Numbered from the stretch's first letter, positions 17,963 to 26,116 are shown. The stretch is DNA of 64,000 bases from Flagellimonas allohymeniacidonis (GCF_004296335.1 NZ_SGIU01000002.1:1191882-1255881); one strand, 5' to 3'. Made by a program: numbers and translations. Notes: generated from the letters alone by a model not told the origin.

Positions 17963-18532
17963 TCAGAATTTTCCAGCTTTGTGATCATCTTGCCACTTGG
18001 CCAATTCCTTCCATTGACCTTTATGTGCCATTTTAGCCTGCATGGGCCAAGAAGCTGGATCGTGGATACGGTAACGGTCCCCACCGGAATTCAGCACCTC
18101 TTGGCATTTATCCGTAGAAACCTCAGAAAGGGCCTTCCATGTTTTTATTCCAAAATTATGGAACAAACCTTCAATTTTGGGACCAATACCTTCCACAAGT
18201 TTTAGGTCATTCTCTTTAACTCGTTTTCCAAAAGCGGCCTTTGCAGCGTTGGCATCAAAACGAGCTTTTGATTTAGTTTCCTTTTCCTTTGGGGAAGAAG
18301 TCAAGGCGGTTTTCTCCACACTACTTTGTGTTTTGGCACTTAGTTTTTGGGTACAGGCTTCGAGATCTGCCTTGAGCTTCGCATTTTCCTCCTCTAATTT
18401 TTTTGCTTCAGGGGATTCCATTTGCAAATCAGAGTTTTGAGCCTTTCCAATAAGATATCCAAGTATGCCTGAAATGATTCCCACCAAAGCTGGAATTATC
18501 CAGCACCAAATATTTAGATTTTCAAAATTCAT
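17963..18532 (-). CDS. Membrane-anchored helix-hairpin-helix protein
   Basis: A 189-residue protein. An N-terminal membrane helix spans about residues 9-27 (IIPALVGIISGILGYLIG), followed by a charged coiled-coil-like linker (about 35-100) rich in Lys, Glu and Ala. The C-terminal third is a helix-hairpin-helix domain of the COG3743 type (KLVEGIGPKIEGLF, then GIKTWKALSEV) with the tail WKELAKWQDDHKAGK. HhH domains bind nucleic acid without sequence preference; the anchor would hold it at the inner membrane. The function is unknown. It shares orientation with the OmpA-like gene upstream, 30 bases away. Confidence 0.75.
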   Translation of the reverse strand: MNFENLNIWCWIIPALVGIISGILGYLIGKAQNSDLQMESPEAKKLEEENAKLKADLEACTQKLSAKTQSSVEKTALTSSPKEKETKSKARFDANAAKAAFGKRVKENDLKLVEGIGPKIEGLFHNFGIKTWKALSEVSTDKCQEVLNSGGDRYRIHDPASWPMQAKMAHKGQWKELAKWQDDHKAGKF

Positions 18533-18562
18533 AAATCGAGGTTTGCTGATTATTAGTTAAAG

Positions 18563-19135
18563 TTATGGGGCTTCTGTACTCGAAGAGTCTTTGTCTTTCA
18601 AAATAGCCTTGATCTCATAAGAAACTGGTCCGAAGAAAATGTCCTTGTCAGAAACCATTTCTTTGGATAACTGACCAAAGGGCTGCACTTGAGAAGTGGG
18701 GATACCACTCATCACAAAATGATTTTTTACCGAGTTGGCCCTAGCCAAACCCAGATTATCGAATGGGGTGAAATTTTCTTCCTGAGAAGTGTAATACCCC
18801 GTAATCTCAACAAATTTCCCAGGATTTTCTATCAAATACTCCTTTAAACTGGCCAAACCGTTCCTCATTTCAGAGGAGATGGGCATAATAAAGGAAGGTG
18901 AGGAGTTTTTAAAGCTAAAGTTATCCGAAGAACTAAAAGCGTACCCATCTTGTTTAAAGCTAAGGGAGTATATGGGACTGATATTTTTCTCAATATCCCG
19001 GGAAGGTGTTTCATTTGTGACCTCACCCATAGTTGCACTATCTAGGCGGCAAGAACTACACAATTTCCAATACAGTAGGGTACCAATTAGTATGGTAAAC
19101 AAAATGCCCAGTAGGTAGGCCGAGGTCGTTTTCAT
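18563..19135 (-). CDS. OmpA-like domain protein with N-terminal membrane anchor
   Basis: A 190-residue protein with one N-terminal hydrophobic segment (about 7-22, GILFTILIGTLLYW). Residues about 90-180 resemble an OmpA-type peptidoglycan-binding domain: VEITGYYTS, then GLARANSVKNHFVMSGI. The usual Asp/Arg ligand pair is partly recognisable (LARANSV), but the domain is divergent. No beta-barrel part is present. It probably faces the periplasm and may bind peptidoglycan. It is transcribed ahead of the HhH gene. The call is moderate because the match is remote. Confidence 0.6.
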   Translation of the reverse strand: MKTTSAYLLGILFTILIGTLLYWKLCSSCRLDSATMGEVTNETPSRDIEKNISPIYSLSFKQDGYAFSSSDNFSFKNSSPSFIMPISSEMRNGLASLKEYLIENPGKFVEITGYYTSQEENFTPFDNLGLARANSVKNHFVMSGIPTSQVQPFGQLSKEMVSDKDIFFGPVSYEIKAILKDKDSSSTEAP

Positions 19136-19353
19136 CAGTACCCAAGGTTAATGTTCGTTTCTACAATGTATTAAAAAAATGCTAATTTTTTTGAATTAAC
19201 TATAAGAATCTGAGAGAATTAGAAAATCAATCCGAATAATCTACAAACAGAAGATATAAGGAAAAGTGCCAACTATACACAATTTGGAACCACTGATACG
19301 TAAGCCTATAGTTTACAGTAATTTTTTTAAGAATTTAGTATAAGAAAACATAA

Positions 19354-19475
19354 GGGACCCTATTTCTCCCGACGAAGATCCGGCATTGAAATAGGGTTTT
19401 AATTTAAGTTTGAGTTAGTTAAGTTGGTTTAAAGACTGCCGGTTTCAGGTTCATCGGAAACCGGCGTTTTTTTTA
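19354..19475 (+). ncRNA. Candidate small RNA with two hairpins and terminator
   Basis: In an otherwise empty 315-base gap, the plus strand holds a perfect 10-base-pair stem (ACCCTATTTC, 19357-19366, with GAAATAGGGT, 19388-19397) around a 21-base loop that could itself pair CCG with CGG, then about 40 AT-rich unstructured bases, then a strong terminator (19438-19474). No open reading frame runs into that terminator. This arrangement suits an independently transcribed RNA of roughly 120 to 150 bases. The only promoter hint is TAATTTTT at 19319-19326, one base off consensus, without a matching -33 box. The 3' end overlaps the end of the opposing GH3 gene. Conserved Bacteroidota RNAs such as Flavo-1 exist, but I cannot match this to one. 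Confidence 0.5.
19438..19474 (+). terminator. Rho-independent terminator overlapping the end of the GH3 gene (opposite strand)
   Basis: GCCGGTTTC (19438-19446) pairs perfectly with GAAACCGGC (19457-19465) around a 10-base loop, followed by eight T residues on the plus strand. Its downstream arm lies inside the last codons of the GH3 gene, which is read in the other direction. It can only serve plus-strand transcription, and no plus-strand protein gene lies upstream. Confidence 0.75.
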
Positions 19476-21736
19476 TTCACTGTGAACGTGGTCTTTAATA
19501 AATCTTTCTCTCTTGAAGAACTACCAACATACAATTCATAGTCCATTATCTCGATTTCCCACCCTTCATTTTCTGGATTATACCAGGCCAAATCTTTGAC
19601 ACTGACTTCCAGCTTTACTTTTTTGGTTTCGTTGGGTTCCAAAAGGATTTTTTTAAAGTCTCGAAGCAGTTTAATGGGCCTGTCAACCTCTGAATTGGAA
19701 AACCCGACGTATAACTGAATCACTTCCTTTCCTGCAATGGTACTGGTATTGGTCACCTGTACTTCTACTTCAAGAAGGTCATCTAAGCCAATTTCATTTT
19801 TAACCACACTCAAACTGTCATATGCAAAATTGGAATAGCTTTTTCCAAAGCCAAATGGATAGGCGGGGTCAATGTTCTTTTTATCAAAAAGGGTATAGCC
19901 GTGGTAATAATCGTAGGTGGCTTTTTTGGTAAAAGGCTTGAATTCTGGATAGTCCTTTTGGTCCTTGGCTATGCTAAAAGGTAGTTTTCCACTGGGATTT
20001 ACATCTCCATAAAGAATATGGGCAAGAGCAGTACCTCCTTCCATTCCAGAATACCATGAGAAGAGAATGGCAGGTACTTCATTTTCCCAAGGAGATAAAT
20101 CAATGGCACTACCACCGACATAGACCACCGCTAGATTTTGGTTGGTAGGAGAAAGTGCTTTGATCAATGCCTCATCGGGCTGGTTCAGTCGAAGATTTTC
20201 GCGATCACCTCCTATTTTGGTATCCCCCAAGAATTTACCTGCTTCAGCAGAGGCCTCCATGGTTTCGCGTTTCCAAACGATAAATTCCCCTTCGTCCTCA
20301 TGTGTAAAGCCAACCAAGAGAATTACCTCGTCAGCTCTTTGGGCCAATGCCTTGGCTGACGCTACATCGCTGCCATCATTTAGAATCACTGTGTTGCCCA
20401 AGGCTTCCTGATGTGTTTTGATACCTTCAAAAGGTGTGGTCACATAGATTGGAGTGGAATCACTACTGCCATGATCTCCTGTGTTTTCCAGATTCGCCAA
20501 ACGACCGATAACGGCGATGGTTTTTCCACTTTCCTTTTTGAAAGGGAGCACATTTTCATTTTTAAGAAGGACCATACCTTCCTCGGCAGCTATCCTCGCT
20601 AAATCAATACTTGAGGGTTGGCCGATAATATCCTGAGGGTATTGCCCTTGGTCATCTACGAACGCATATTTTAATCGAGTAGCGAGTGATTGAACCACCA
20701 ATGTATCTATATCGGCTTCAGATATCTCTCCATTTTGAATGCCTTTTTCAATTGCTTCATAATTATAAGCCTGTCGTACTGGCATTTCAACATTCAGGCC
20801 GGCCTTTACGCCCCCTATGCCATCATAGAGGCCGTAGAACCAATCTGTTGTGACAAAACCATCAAACCCCCAGTCATCTCTTAAAATGTCGGTCAAAAGT
20901 CTTTTATTGCTCCCACAAAACTCCCCGTTTACCGCATTGTAGGCACTCATAATGGATGCAGGTTTTCCTTCTTGCACTGTTTTCTTGAAATGGGGCAGGT
21001 ACACCTCATGCAGGGTTCGGTCGTCCACGGTAATATCAATTACCCAGCGTGAGTTTTCAATGCTGTTCAGAGCAAAATGTTTGGGACATGCCATGACCTT
21101 GTGCTTCTCGATACCTTTGACTGCTGCAACACCAAACTCCCCAAGTAGCCATGGGTCTTCGCCATAGGTTTCCTGTGCTCGTCCCCAACCAGGGTGTCGC
21201 AACAGGTTGATACAAGGTGTAGCAGCATAATTGACTTGGTTGGCACGTATTTCTGAAGCAATGACCTCATGGATCTGTTGTTCCAATTCGATATTCCAAC
21301 TTGCCCCCCGTGCCATTGCAACCGGAAAAGTAGTAACACCTTCCACCGACTTATCTCTTACCCGAGCTCCTCTGGGACCATCGGACAATACCCACGGAGG
21401 AATCCCCAAACGTTCATTTTCACCAACATAAATATGGGGAAATCGACCTCTGCCCAAAAAATTAATCAACATCTTAGCCAATCCACCAGCATACTTTTCC
21501 CCATACATTTGTTTTACTTTTTCCTTCAAAGTCATCTGCGCTACAAGTTCTTTGGCGAGTTTTTTGAAATCGGTATCGGAGGTAAGGGCGGTCGATGCCA
21601 CTTCTTTTGTATGCAATGAAGGCATGCTATAATTCACACTGTTGTAGTAGACGATACCTGCCGCAATCAATAGGAATAACAGGAAAACACCAAGAAATTT
21701 TAGGGTTTTGAGCAGTATTTTTTTGAAGGTTTTCAT
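19451..21736 (-). CDS. bglX: Beta-glucosidase, glycoside hydrolase family 3
   Basis: A 761-residue GH3 enzyme. Residues 12-30 form a hydrophobic signal anchor or signal peptide, then the N-terminal TIM barrel (about 60-330) with nucleophile Asp298 in GFVTTDW and the KH pair (219-220) of ACPKHFA, the C-terminal sandwich domain (about 390-620) with VVYVGGSAID and GKLPFSI, and the Fn3-like GH3 domain at the end. It should hydrolyse beta-linked gluco-oligosaccharides in the envelope. Divergent from the Nudix regulator, with two palindromic operators in a promoter region that has a TTG-N20-TATATTTG promoter for this gene. Substrate (beta-glucoside, xyloside or laminari-oligosaccharide) cannot be told from sequence alone. 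Confidence 0.87.
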   Translation of the reverse strand: MKTFKKILLKTLKFLGVFLLFLLIAAGIVYYNSVNYSMPSLHTKEVASTALTSDTDFKKLAKELVAQMTLKEKVKQMYGEKYAGGLAKMLINFLGRGRFPHIYVGENERLGIPPWVLSDGPRGARVRDKSVEGVTTFPVAMARGASWNIELEQQIHEVIASEIRANQVNYAATPCINLLRHPGWGRAQETYGEDPWLLGEFGVAAVKGIEKHKVMACPKHFALNSIENSRWVIDITVDDRTLHEVYLPHFKKTVQEGKPASIMSAYNAVNGEFCGSNKRLLTDILRDDWGFDGFVTTDWFYGLYDGIGGVKAGLNVEMPVRQAYNYEAIEKGIQNGEISEADIDTLVVQSLATRLKYAFVDDQGQYPQDIIGQPSSIDLARIAAEEGMVLLKNENVLPFKKESGKTIAVIGRLANLENTGDHGSSDSTPIYVTTPFEGIKTHQEALGNTVILNDGSDVASAKALAQRADEVILLVGFTHEDEGEFIVWKRETMEASAEAGKFLGDTKIGGDRENLRLNQPDEALIKALSPTNQNLAVVYVGGSAIDLSPWENEVPAILFSWYSGMEGGTALAHILYGDVNPSGKLPFSIAKDQKDYPEFKPFTKKATYDYYHGYTLFDKKNIDPAYPFGFGKSYSNFAYDSLSVVKNEIGLDDLLEVEVQVTNTSTIAGKEVIQLYVGFSNSEVDRPIKLLRDFKKILLEPNETKKVKLEVSVKDLAWYNPENEGWEIEIMDYELYVGSSSREKDLLKTTFTVNKKNAGFR

Positions 21737-21751
21737 GATAAAGGGAATTTA

Positions 21752-21764
21752 TGGCATTTTGCCA
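21752..21764. promoter_or_regulatory. Palindromic operator 1, TGGC-N5-GCCA
   Basis: A 13-base palindrome TGGC-ATTTT-GCCA at the predicted transcription start of the GH3 gene (about 21758). The same half-sites recur 28 bases on (21780-21792). A repressor bound here would block initiation. The divergent gene encodes a Nudix-type regulator, a family that binds short palindromes near its own gene, so it is the natural candidate. Confidence 0.6.
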
Positions 21765-21795
21765 CAAATATATTTAATGTGGCGCTTTGCCACAA
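21765..21795 (-). promoter_or_regulatory. Promoter of the GH3 gene (Bacteroidota type)
   Basis: On the minus strand, TTG (21795-21793) is followed by 20 bases and a perfect -7 element TATATTTG (21772-21765). Start of transcription is expected near 21758, leaving a leader of about 22 bases before the ATG at 21736. Operator 2 sits in the spacer and operator 1 at the start site. Confidence 0.65.
21780..21792. promoter_or_regulatory. Palindromic operator 2, TGGC-N5-GCCA
   Basis: The second copy, TGGC-GCTTT-GCCA. It lies inside the spacer of the GH3 promoter and overlaps the -33 TTG (21787-21789) of a promoter for the regulator gene, which has 19 bases to a near-consensus -7, TAACTTTA (21809-21816). 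One site could thus control both directions and give autoregulation. Confidence 0.6.
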
Positions 21796-21820
21796 ATATT
21801 TTTTCTACTAACTTTAAACC

Positions 21821-22531
21821 ATGGACATGGATGAGTTTTTGGAACGAGGTGAGGAGTTATTCTTACCAAACCTTTCCCTGGATATTGCAATCATGGGTTT
21901 TCAGGAAGGGGAACTCAAAATTTTATTGCTTGAGTTTGAGGGCAAGTGGACCTTGCCCGGAGGATATGTTGGCCGTGAAGAATCTACAGATTATGCTGCG
22001 GTTCGCGTGTTGGAAGAGCGTACGGGATTGAAGCGATCATACCTAAAACTCTTTCAGGTATTCGGAAACAAAGACCGAAGTTTTACCAATGAGTTTGAGA
22101 AAATTGCCACCAAAGCGGGCCTACCTTGGCATAAAGATCTTTGGATCAACCAAAGATTTGTTTCCTTGGCATATTATGCCCTAGTGGATATTGAAAAAAC
22201 CAATCCCACAGGAGGGGAATGGCAACAGGCCTTTGGGTGGCATAACTTAAAACAACTACCTCCGATGTGGATGGATCATGGCGATATAGCTGAGGCCGCC
22301 ATGAAGCAGTTGCAGAGGGACATTACCTTGGAACAGATATCCTTTAATCTACTGCCCGAAGAGTTTACCATGCCAGAACTTCATCAATTGCATGAGACGA
22401 TTTTAGACAAAAAATTGGAACGGAGCCGGTTTCAAAAAAAGATGCTTTCCCTGGGCATTTTTGAGCGACTGCCGAAGCCCAAAGCGGACGCTCCTCGAAG
22501 AAAACCCTATTTATATAGGGTCAAGGAATGA
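21821..22531 (+). CDS. Nudix-domain transcriptional regulator (NrtR/AraR-like)
   Basis: A 236-residue fusion of a Nudix domain (about 1-145) and a winged-helix DNA-binding domain (about 150-230). The Nudix box at residues 48-70 keeps the framework (Gly48, Glu54, Arg62, Glu66, Gly69) but two glutamates of the REUxEExGU core are replaced, Val63 and Arg67, so hydrolase activity is very likely lost; this is characteristic of Nudix-related regulators, which sense ADP-ribose or sugars. Bacteroidota members such as AraR respond to sugars. Divergent from the GH3 gene and followed by a sugar isomerase-like gene, so a carbohydrate ligand is likely. Two TGGC-N5-GCCA operators lie just upstream. Confidence 0.85.
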   Translation: MDMDEFLERGEELFLPNLSLDIAIMGFQEGELKILLLEFEGKWTLPGGYVGREESTDYAAVRVLEERTGLKRSYLKLFQVFGNKDRSFTNEFEKIATKAGLPWHKDLWINQRFVSLAYYALVDIEKTNPTGGEWQQAFGWHNLKQLPPMWMDHGDIAEAAMKQLQRDITLEQISFNLLPEEFTMPELHQLHETILDKKLERSRFQKKMLSLGIFERLPKPKADAPRRKPYLYRVKE

Positions 22532-22565
22532 GTTTAAGCAGAAAATGACGTAAAAAAACCCCATA

Positions 22566-23540
22566 ATGAAACGAAGAGAAGCCCTAAAAAATACAATGTT
22601 CGGTGTTAGTGCTTTAGCCTTGGCATCATCATTTACAAAATTCAACGACCTCATGATTTCACAAAACTTAGAGGAAAAAATAGCCTTAGGGGTTCAATTG
22701 TTTACCGTTCCCAAAATGGTGGATAAGGATTTTAAAGGTACGCTTCAATTGATTTCTGAATTGGGATATAAGGAAGTCGAACTATTTGGACCTTATCCTT
22801 TCAGTGCACAGGAAGCCAAGGACGCATGGAACCAATTTAAACCTATGTTAGGATTGGAGAACGATGCTTTTTATGGCTATTCCATTGAGGAAACCGCTCA
22901 ACTTTTAAAGGATTCTGGTCTGTCCGTTCCTTCCATGCATACTGATTTCATTACACTTCGGAAAGAATTGGATAAAATGTTGGATGAGGTGGCGAAGTTG
23001 GAAATCAAGTATTTGGTATTGCCAGCCATTCAAGAAGAGAAAAATACCCTGGACCACTACAAAAGGTTTGTAGAGGAGTTTAATGGTTTTGGGGAGAAAA
23101 TGAGCCCATACGGCATTCAGTTTGTTTACCACAATCATGGTTATGAACATGTGGAACGGGATGGCAAAATTCCCATGCATTATTTATTACAAAACACGAA
23201 TTCTGATTATGTCAAATTCGAGTTGGATATATTCTGGATGCAGGCGGCTGGAGCAGACCCCATCCAATTTCTAAAAGATTATCCCACCCATTACAAAATG
23301 CTCCACTTGAAAGATGCCTCGCAAGAGTTTAGATTTTCGGGCGATGGCGGTTCGCCGGAGCAATGGATGGCCGGATTTCCATTGATGAGCGACCCAGGCG
23401 ATGGCGTTTATGATATTGCCGGAATTATAAAACAGGCCAAGGCTTCTGGTGTTGAGCATTACTATCTAGAACGGGATATTGCACCCAACCCAGAAGAAAC
23501 CTTGAAAAATTCCTTCAAAAATTTAAGTGAGCTGAGTTGA
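22566..23540 (+). CDS. Exported sugar phosphate isomerase/epimerase-like TIM-barrel protein
   Basis: A 324-residue protein of the xylose-isomerase-like AP endonuclease 2 fold (PF01261). The N-terminus has a twin arginine (Arg3, Arg4) and a hydrophobic stretch, fitting a Tat-type export signal of flavobacterial style. Motifs include GVQLFTV, ELGYKEVELFG, VYHNHGYEH, FELDIFWMQAAG and LLHLKDAS, the metal-binding Glu, His, Asp and His pattern of these sugar-isomerase-like proteins. It starts 35 bases after the Nudix regulator and probably shares its transcript. The substrate is unknown; the exported location suggests work on periplasmic sugars or oligosaccharides. Confidence 0.75.
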   Translation: MKRREALKNTMFGVSALALASSFTKFNDLMISQNLEEKIALGVQLFTVPKMVDKDFKGTLQLISELGYKEVELFGPYPFSAQEAKDAWNQFKPMLGLENDAFYGYSIEETAQLLKDSGLSVPSMHTDFITLRKELDKMLDEVAKLEIKYLVLPAIQEEKNTLDHYKRFVEEFNGFGEKMSPYGIQFVYHNHGYEHVERDGKIPMHYLLQNTNSDYVKFELDIFWMQAAGADPIQFLKDYPTHYKMLHLKDASQEFRFSGDGGSPEQWMAGFPLMSDPGDGVYDIAGIIKQAKASGVEHYYLERDIAPNPEETLKNSFKNLSELS

Positions 23541-23550
23541 GACTTTTAGC

Positions 23551-25107
23551 CTACAAGTCGAATTTTATGCCTTGTGCCAAGGGCAGTTCGGTAGTGTAAT
23601 TAATGGTGTTGGTTTGTCGTCTCATGTAAATTTTCCATGCGTCGGAGCCACTTTCACGCCCGCCCCCTGTTTCTTTCTCTCCACCAAAGGCACCACCAAT
23701 TTCAGCTCCTGAAGTCCCAATATTTACGTTGGCAATTCCACAGTCACTTCCTGCGGCGGAAAGAAATTGTTCAGCTTCCCTCAAATTGTTGGTCATGATT
23801 GCAGAGGAGAGTCCCTGTACCACTCCATTTTGGATGGCAATGGCATTTTCAACCCCTCCCGAATACTTAAGTAGGTATAAAATTGGGGCAAATGTTTCTT
23901 CTTGAACGATATCAAACGAATTTTCAGCTTCGACTATGGCAGGCTTTACATAACAACCACTTTCATAAGCCTCACCAGTGAGAACCCCACCTTCCACTAG
24001 AATGTTTCCACCTTCAGTTTTTACTTTTTCCAGAGCGGCTTCATACATTTTCACAGCATCTTTGTCAATTAATGGGCCTACGTGGTTGTTCTCATCCAAT
24101 GGATTGCCAATGCGCAATTGTCGATAAGCGTCGACCAAAGCCTTCTTTACTTGGTCATACATAGAATCATGAATGATCAGCCTTCGGGTTGAGGTACATC
24201 GTTGCCCTGCCGTTCCTACAGCTCCAAAAACGGCACCAATGACAGTCATTTTGATATCAGCATCCGGAGTCACGATGATGGCATTGTTACCTCCCAGTTC
24301 CAACAAAGATTTTCCAAGACGTGCTGCAACGGCTTGTGCTACAATTTTCCCCATGCGGATGGATCCTGTTGCCGAAACCAAGGGAACGCGTTTATCATGG
24401 GTCATAAATTCACCTACTTTGTAGTCCCCGTTGATCAGACAAGAAATTCCCTCAGGGAGATTATTTTCTTTCAACACTTCGGCAATAATGTTTTGGCATG
24501 CCACACCGCACAGGGGTGTTTTTTCAGAAGGCTTCCAAACACAAACATCACCACAAATCCAGGCTAAAGCGGTATTCCAAGACCAAACGGCAACAGGGAA
24601 GTTAAATGCTGAAATAATGCCCACAACACCCAGTGGATGATATTGTTCATACATGCGATGGCCCGGTCTTTCAGAATGCATGGTGAGTCCGTGAAGTTGT
24701 CTTGAAAGTCCGACCGCAAAATCACAAATGTCAATCATTTCTTGCACTTCACCCAGACCTTCTTGATAGGATTTTCCCATCTCGTAGGATACCAATTTGC
24801 CAAGGGGTTCCTTGAGTTCGCGAAGCTTTTCCCCAAATTGACGAACAACCTCACCACGTTGGGGGGCAGGAACTTTTCGCCAAAAAGTAAAAGCCTGGGA
24901 AGCTGCTGTCATTACCTTTTCATAATCTTCTTTGGAAGTTGTGGTCACTTTTCCAATTAAGTCTCCATCAACCGGGGAGTAGGATTCGATGACTTCGCCA
25001 GACCCAAAGTTATTGGAACCTGTTGAGGTTCCTTCATTGATTTCGCCTAGCCCAAGTTGTTCAAGGGCTTCGTCCAATCCGAAAGTAGCAGCAGCAACAT
25101 TTGACAT
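23551..25107 (-). CDS. Aldehyde dehydrogenase, ALDH7 (antiquitin-like) family
   Basis: A 518-residue NAD-dependent aldehyde dehydrogenase. The substrate-binding and catalytic segments match ALDH7: AFNFPVAVWSWNTALAW, CVWKPSEKTPL, LLELGGNNAI (general base Glu) and GTAGQRCTSTRRL with the catalytic Cys. ALDH7 enzymes typically oxidise alpha-aminoadipic semialdehyde (piperideine-6-carboxylate) in lysine breakdown, or betaine aldehyde. Here it lies 73 bases after DUF1304 in the same operon as 3-hydroxyanthranilate dioxygenase, so a role in aminomuconic semialdehyde or tryptophan-derived metabolism is equally possible. The substrate cannot be settled from sequence. Confidence 0.85.
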   Translation of the reverse strand: MSNVAAATFGLDEALEQLGLGEINEGTSTGSNNFGSGEVIESYSPVDGDLIGKVTTTSKEDYEKVMTAASQAFTFWRKVPAPQRGEVVRQFGEKLRELKEPLGKLVSYEMGKSYQEGLGEVQEMIDICDFAVGLSRQLHGLTMHSERPGHRMYEQYHPLGVVGIISAFNFPVAVWSWNTALAWICGDVCVWKPSEKTPLCGVACQNIIAEVLKENNLPEGISCLINGDYKVGEFMTHDKRVPLVSATGSIRMGKIVAQAVAARLGKSLLELGGNNAIIVTPDADIKMTVIGAVFGAVGTAGQRCTSTRRLIIHDSMYDQVKKALVDAYRQLRIGNPLDENNHVGPLIDKDAVKMYEAALEKVKTEGGNILVEGGVLTGEAYESGCYVKPAIVEAENSFDIVQEETFAPILYLLKYSGGVENAIAIQNGVVQGLSSAIMTNNLREAEQFLSAAGSDCGIANVNIGTSGAEIGGAFGGEKETGGGRESGSDAWKIYMRRQTNTINYTTELPLAQGIKFDL

Positions 25108-25180
25108 TTTATAACTTTTTAAAGCTGATTTGTTAGATTTTTGACAAAACTACGAAGAACTCCAGTTTTGAAAAGGGAAA

Positions 25181-25552
25181 TCAAAGATAATGTGACAAGA
25201 ACAGTAAAATGATACCCATTAAAGCGGGAATACCTTGAACCATGAATATTTTTTTGGATACGGAAATGGCTCCATAAAGCCCGGCAATTAGAACACAGGC
25301 TAAAAAAAACAAGGCAACATTGAATTGCCAAGTTGCATCTTGAATGAATAAGGACCAAATCAGACCTGCCGCCAAAAATCCATTATACAACCCCTGATTG
25401 GCTGCCATGGATTTCGTAGGCTCAAAAAGATCTTTTGGAAAATTGCGAAATACCTTTTTGCCCGTTGTGGTCCATGCAAACATTTCCAACCACAAGAAGT
25501 AGAGATGCAGGAATGCAACGATGGCAATAACAATTTTAGCGGCAAGTATCAT
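25181..25552 (-). CDS. DUF1304 membrane protein
   Basis: A 123-residue inner membrane protein with four hydrophobic helices, recognised as the DUF1304 family by LHLYFLWLEMFAWTT and KSMAANQGLYNGFLA. The ATG at 25552 is used; a TTG two codons upstream would give a longer form. It begins two bases after the stop of the dioxygenase gene, so they are co-transcribed. The family has no assigned function; its helices and conserved Gln/Asn residues suggest a small-molecule carrier, but this is a guess. Confidence 0.8.
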   Translation of the reverse strand: MILAAKIVIAIVAFLHLYFLWLEMFAWTTTGKKVFRNFPKDLFEPTKSMAANQGLYNGFLAAGLIWSLFIQDATWQFNVALFFLACVLIAGLYGAISVSKKIFMVQGIPALMGIILLFLSHYL

Positions 25553-25554
25553 AA

Positions 25555-26094
25555 TCAATCATTTGAAGTAAAACGTTCATCAACTGGCATCACTGTGCCA
25601 CAGGTGTCGCAGGTTCTCAATTCTTCCGAACCGTAAAAGTGCTTGAAATGCGAAAGGAAATCTTTTTCGATGTCATGCAAGGTAAAATAGGCCTCATAAA
25701 GCTTATTGTTGCAGTTATCACAAAACCACATGAGCCCGTCATCAACATTCATGTCGTCTCGTTTCCGTTCTACAACCAAACCGATGGACCCTTCATGTCG
25801 TACTGGGGAATGTGGTATTTTGGCAGGGTGCAGGTACATATCACCAGGACCTAATTTCATTGTCTTTTTTTGACCATCTTCCTGTATATGAACTTCAATA
25901 TTACCCTCAAGCTGATAAAACAACTCTTCGGTTTCATTGTAATGATAATCCTTGCGCGCATTTGGTCCGGCCACTACCATAACAATATAATCCCCTGCTT
26001 CTTTGTATAGGTTTTTATTACCCACAGGAGGTTTTAGCCTATCCCTGTTTGCCTCTACCCATTCCAAAAGATTGAAAGGTTCTCGAATGGCCAT
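25555..26094 (-). CDS. nbaC: 3-hydroxyanthranilate 3,4-dioxygenase
   Basis: A 179-residue cupin-fold, iron-dependent dioxygenase of tryptophan breakdown (kynurenine pathway); it opens 3-hydroxyanthranilate to aminocarboxymuconate semialdehyde. Diagnostic are FNLLEWVEANRDRLKPPVGN at the start, the iron-site region YHYNETEELFYQLEG, and the C-terminal rubredoxin-like CDNCNNKLY and CDTCGTVM pairs. The length equals the family norm when the ATG at 26094 is used; a TTG-started extension of 15 residues is not credible. Downstream are DUF1304 and ALDH7. Confidence 0.9.
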   Translation of the reverse strand: MAIREPFNLLEWVEANRDRLKPPVGNKNLYKEAGDYIVMVVAGPNARKDYHYNETEELFYQLEGNIEVHIQEDGQKKTMKLGPGDMYLHPAKIPHSPVRHEGSIGLVVERKRDDMNVDDGLMWFCDNCNNKLYEAYFTLHDIEKDFLSHFKHFYGSEELRTCDTCGTVMPVDERFTSND

Positions 26095-26116
26095 AATCTT
26101 ATTTTTTAGGAAAGGT

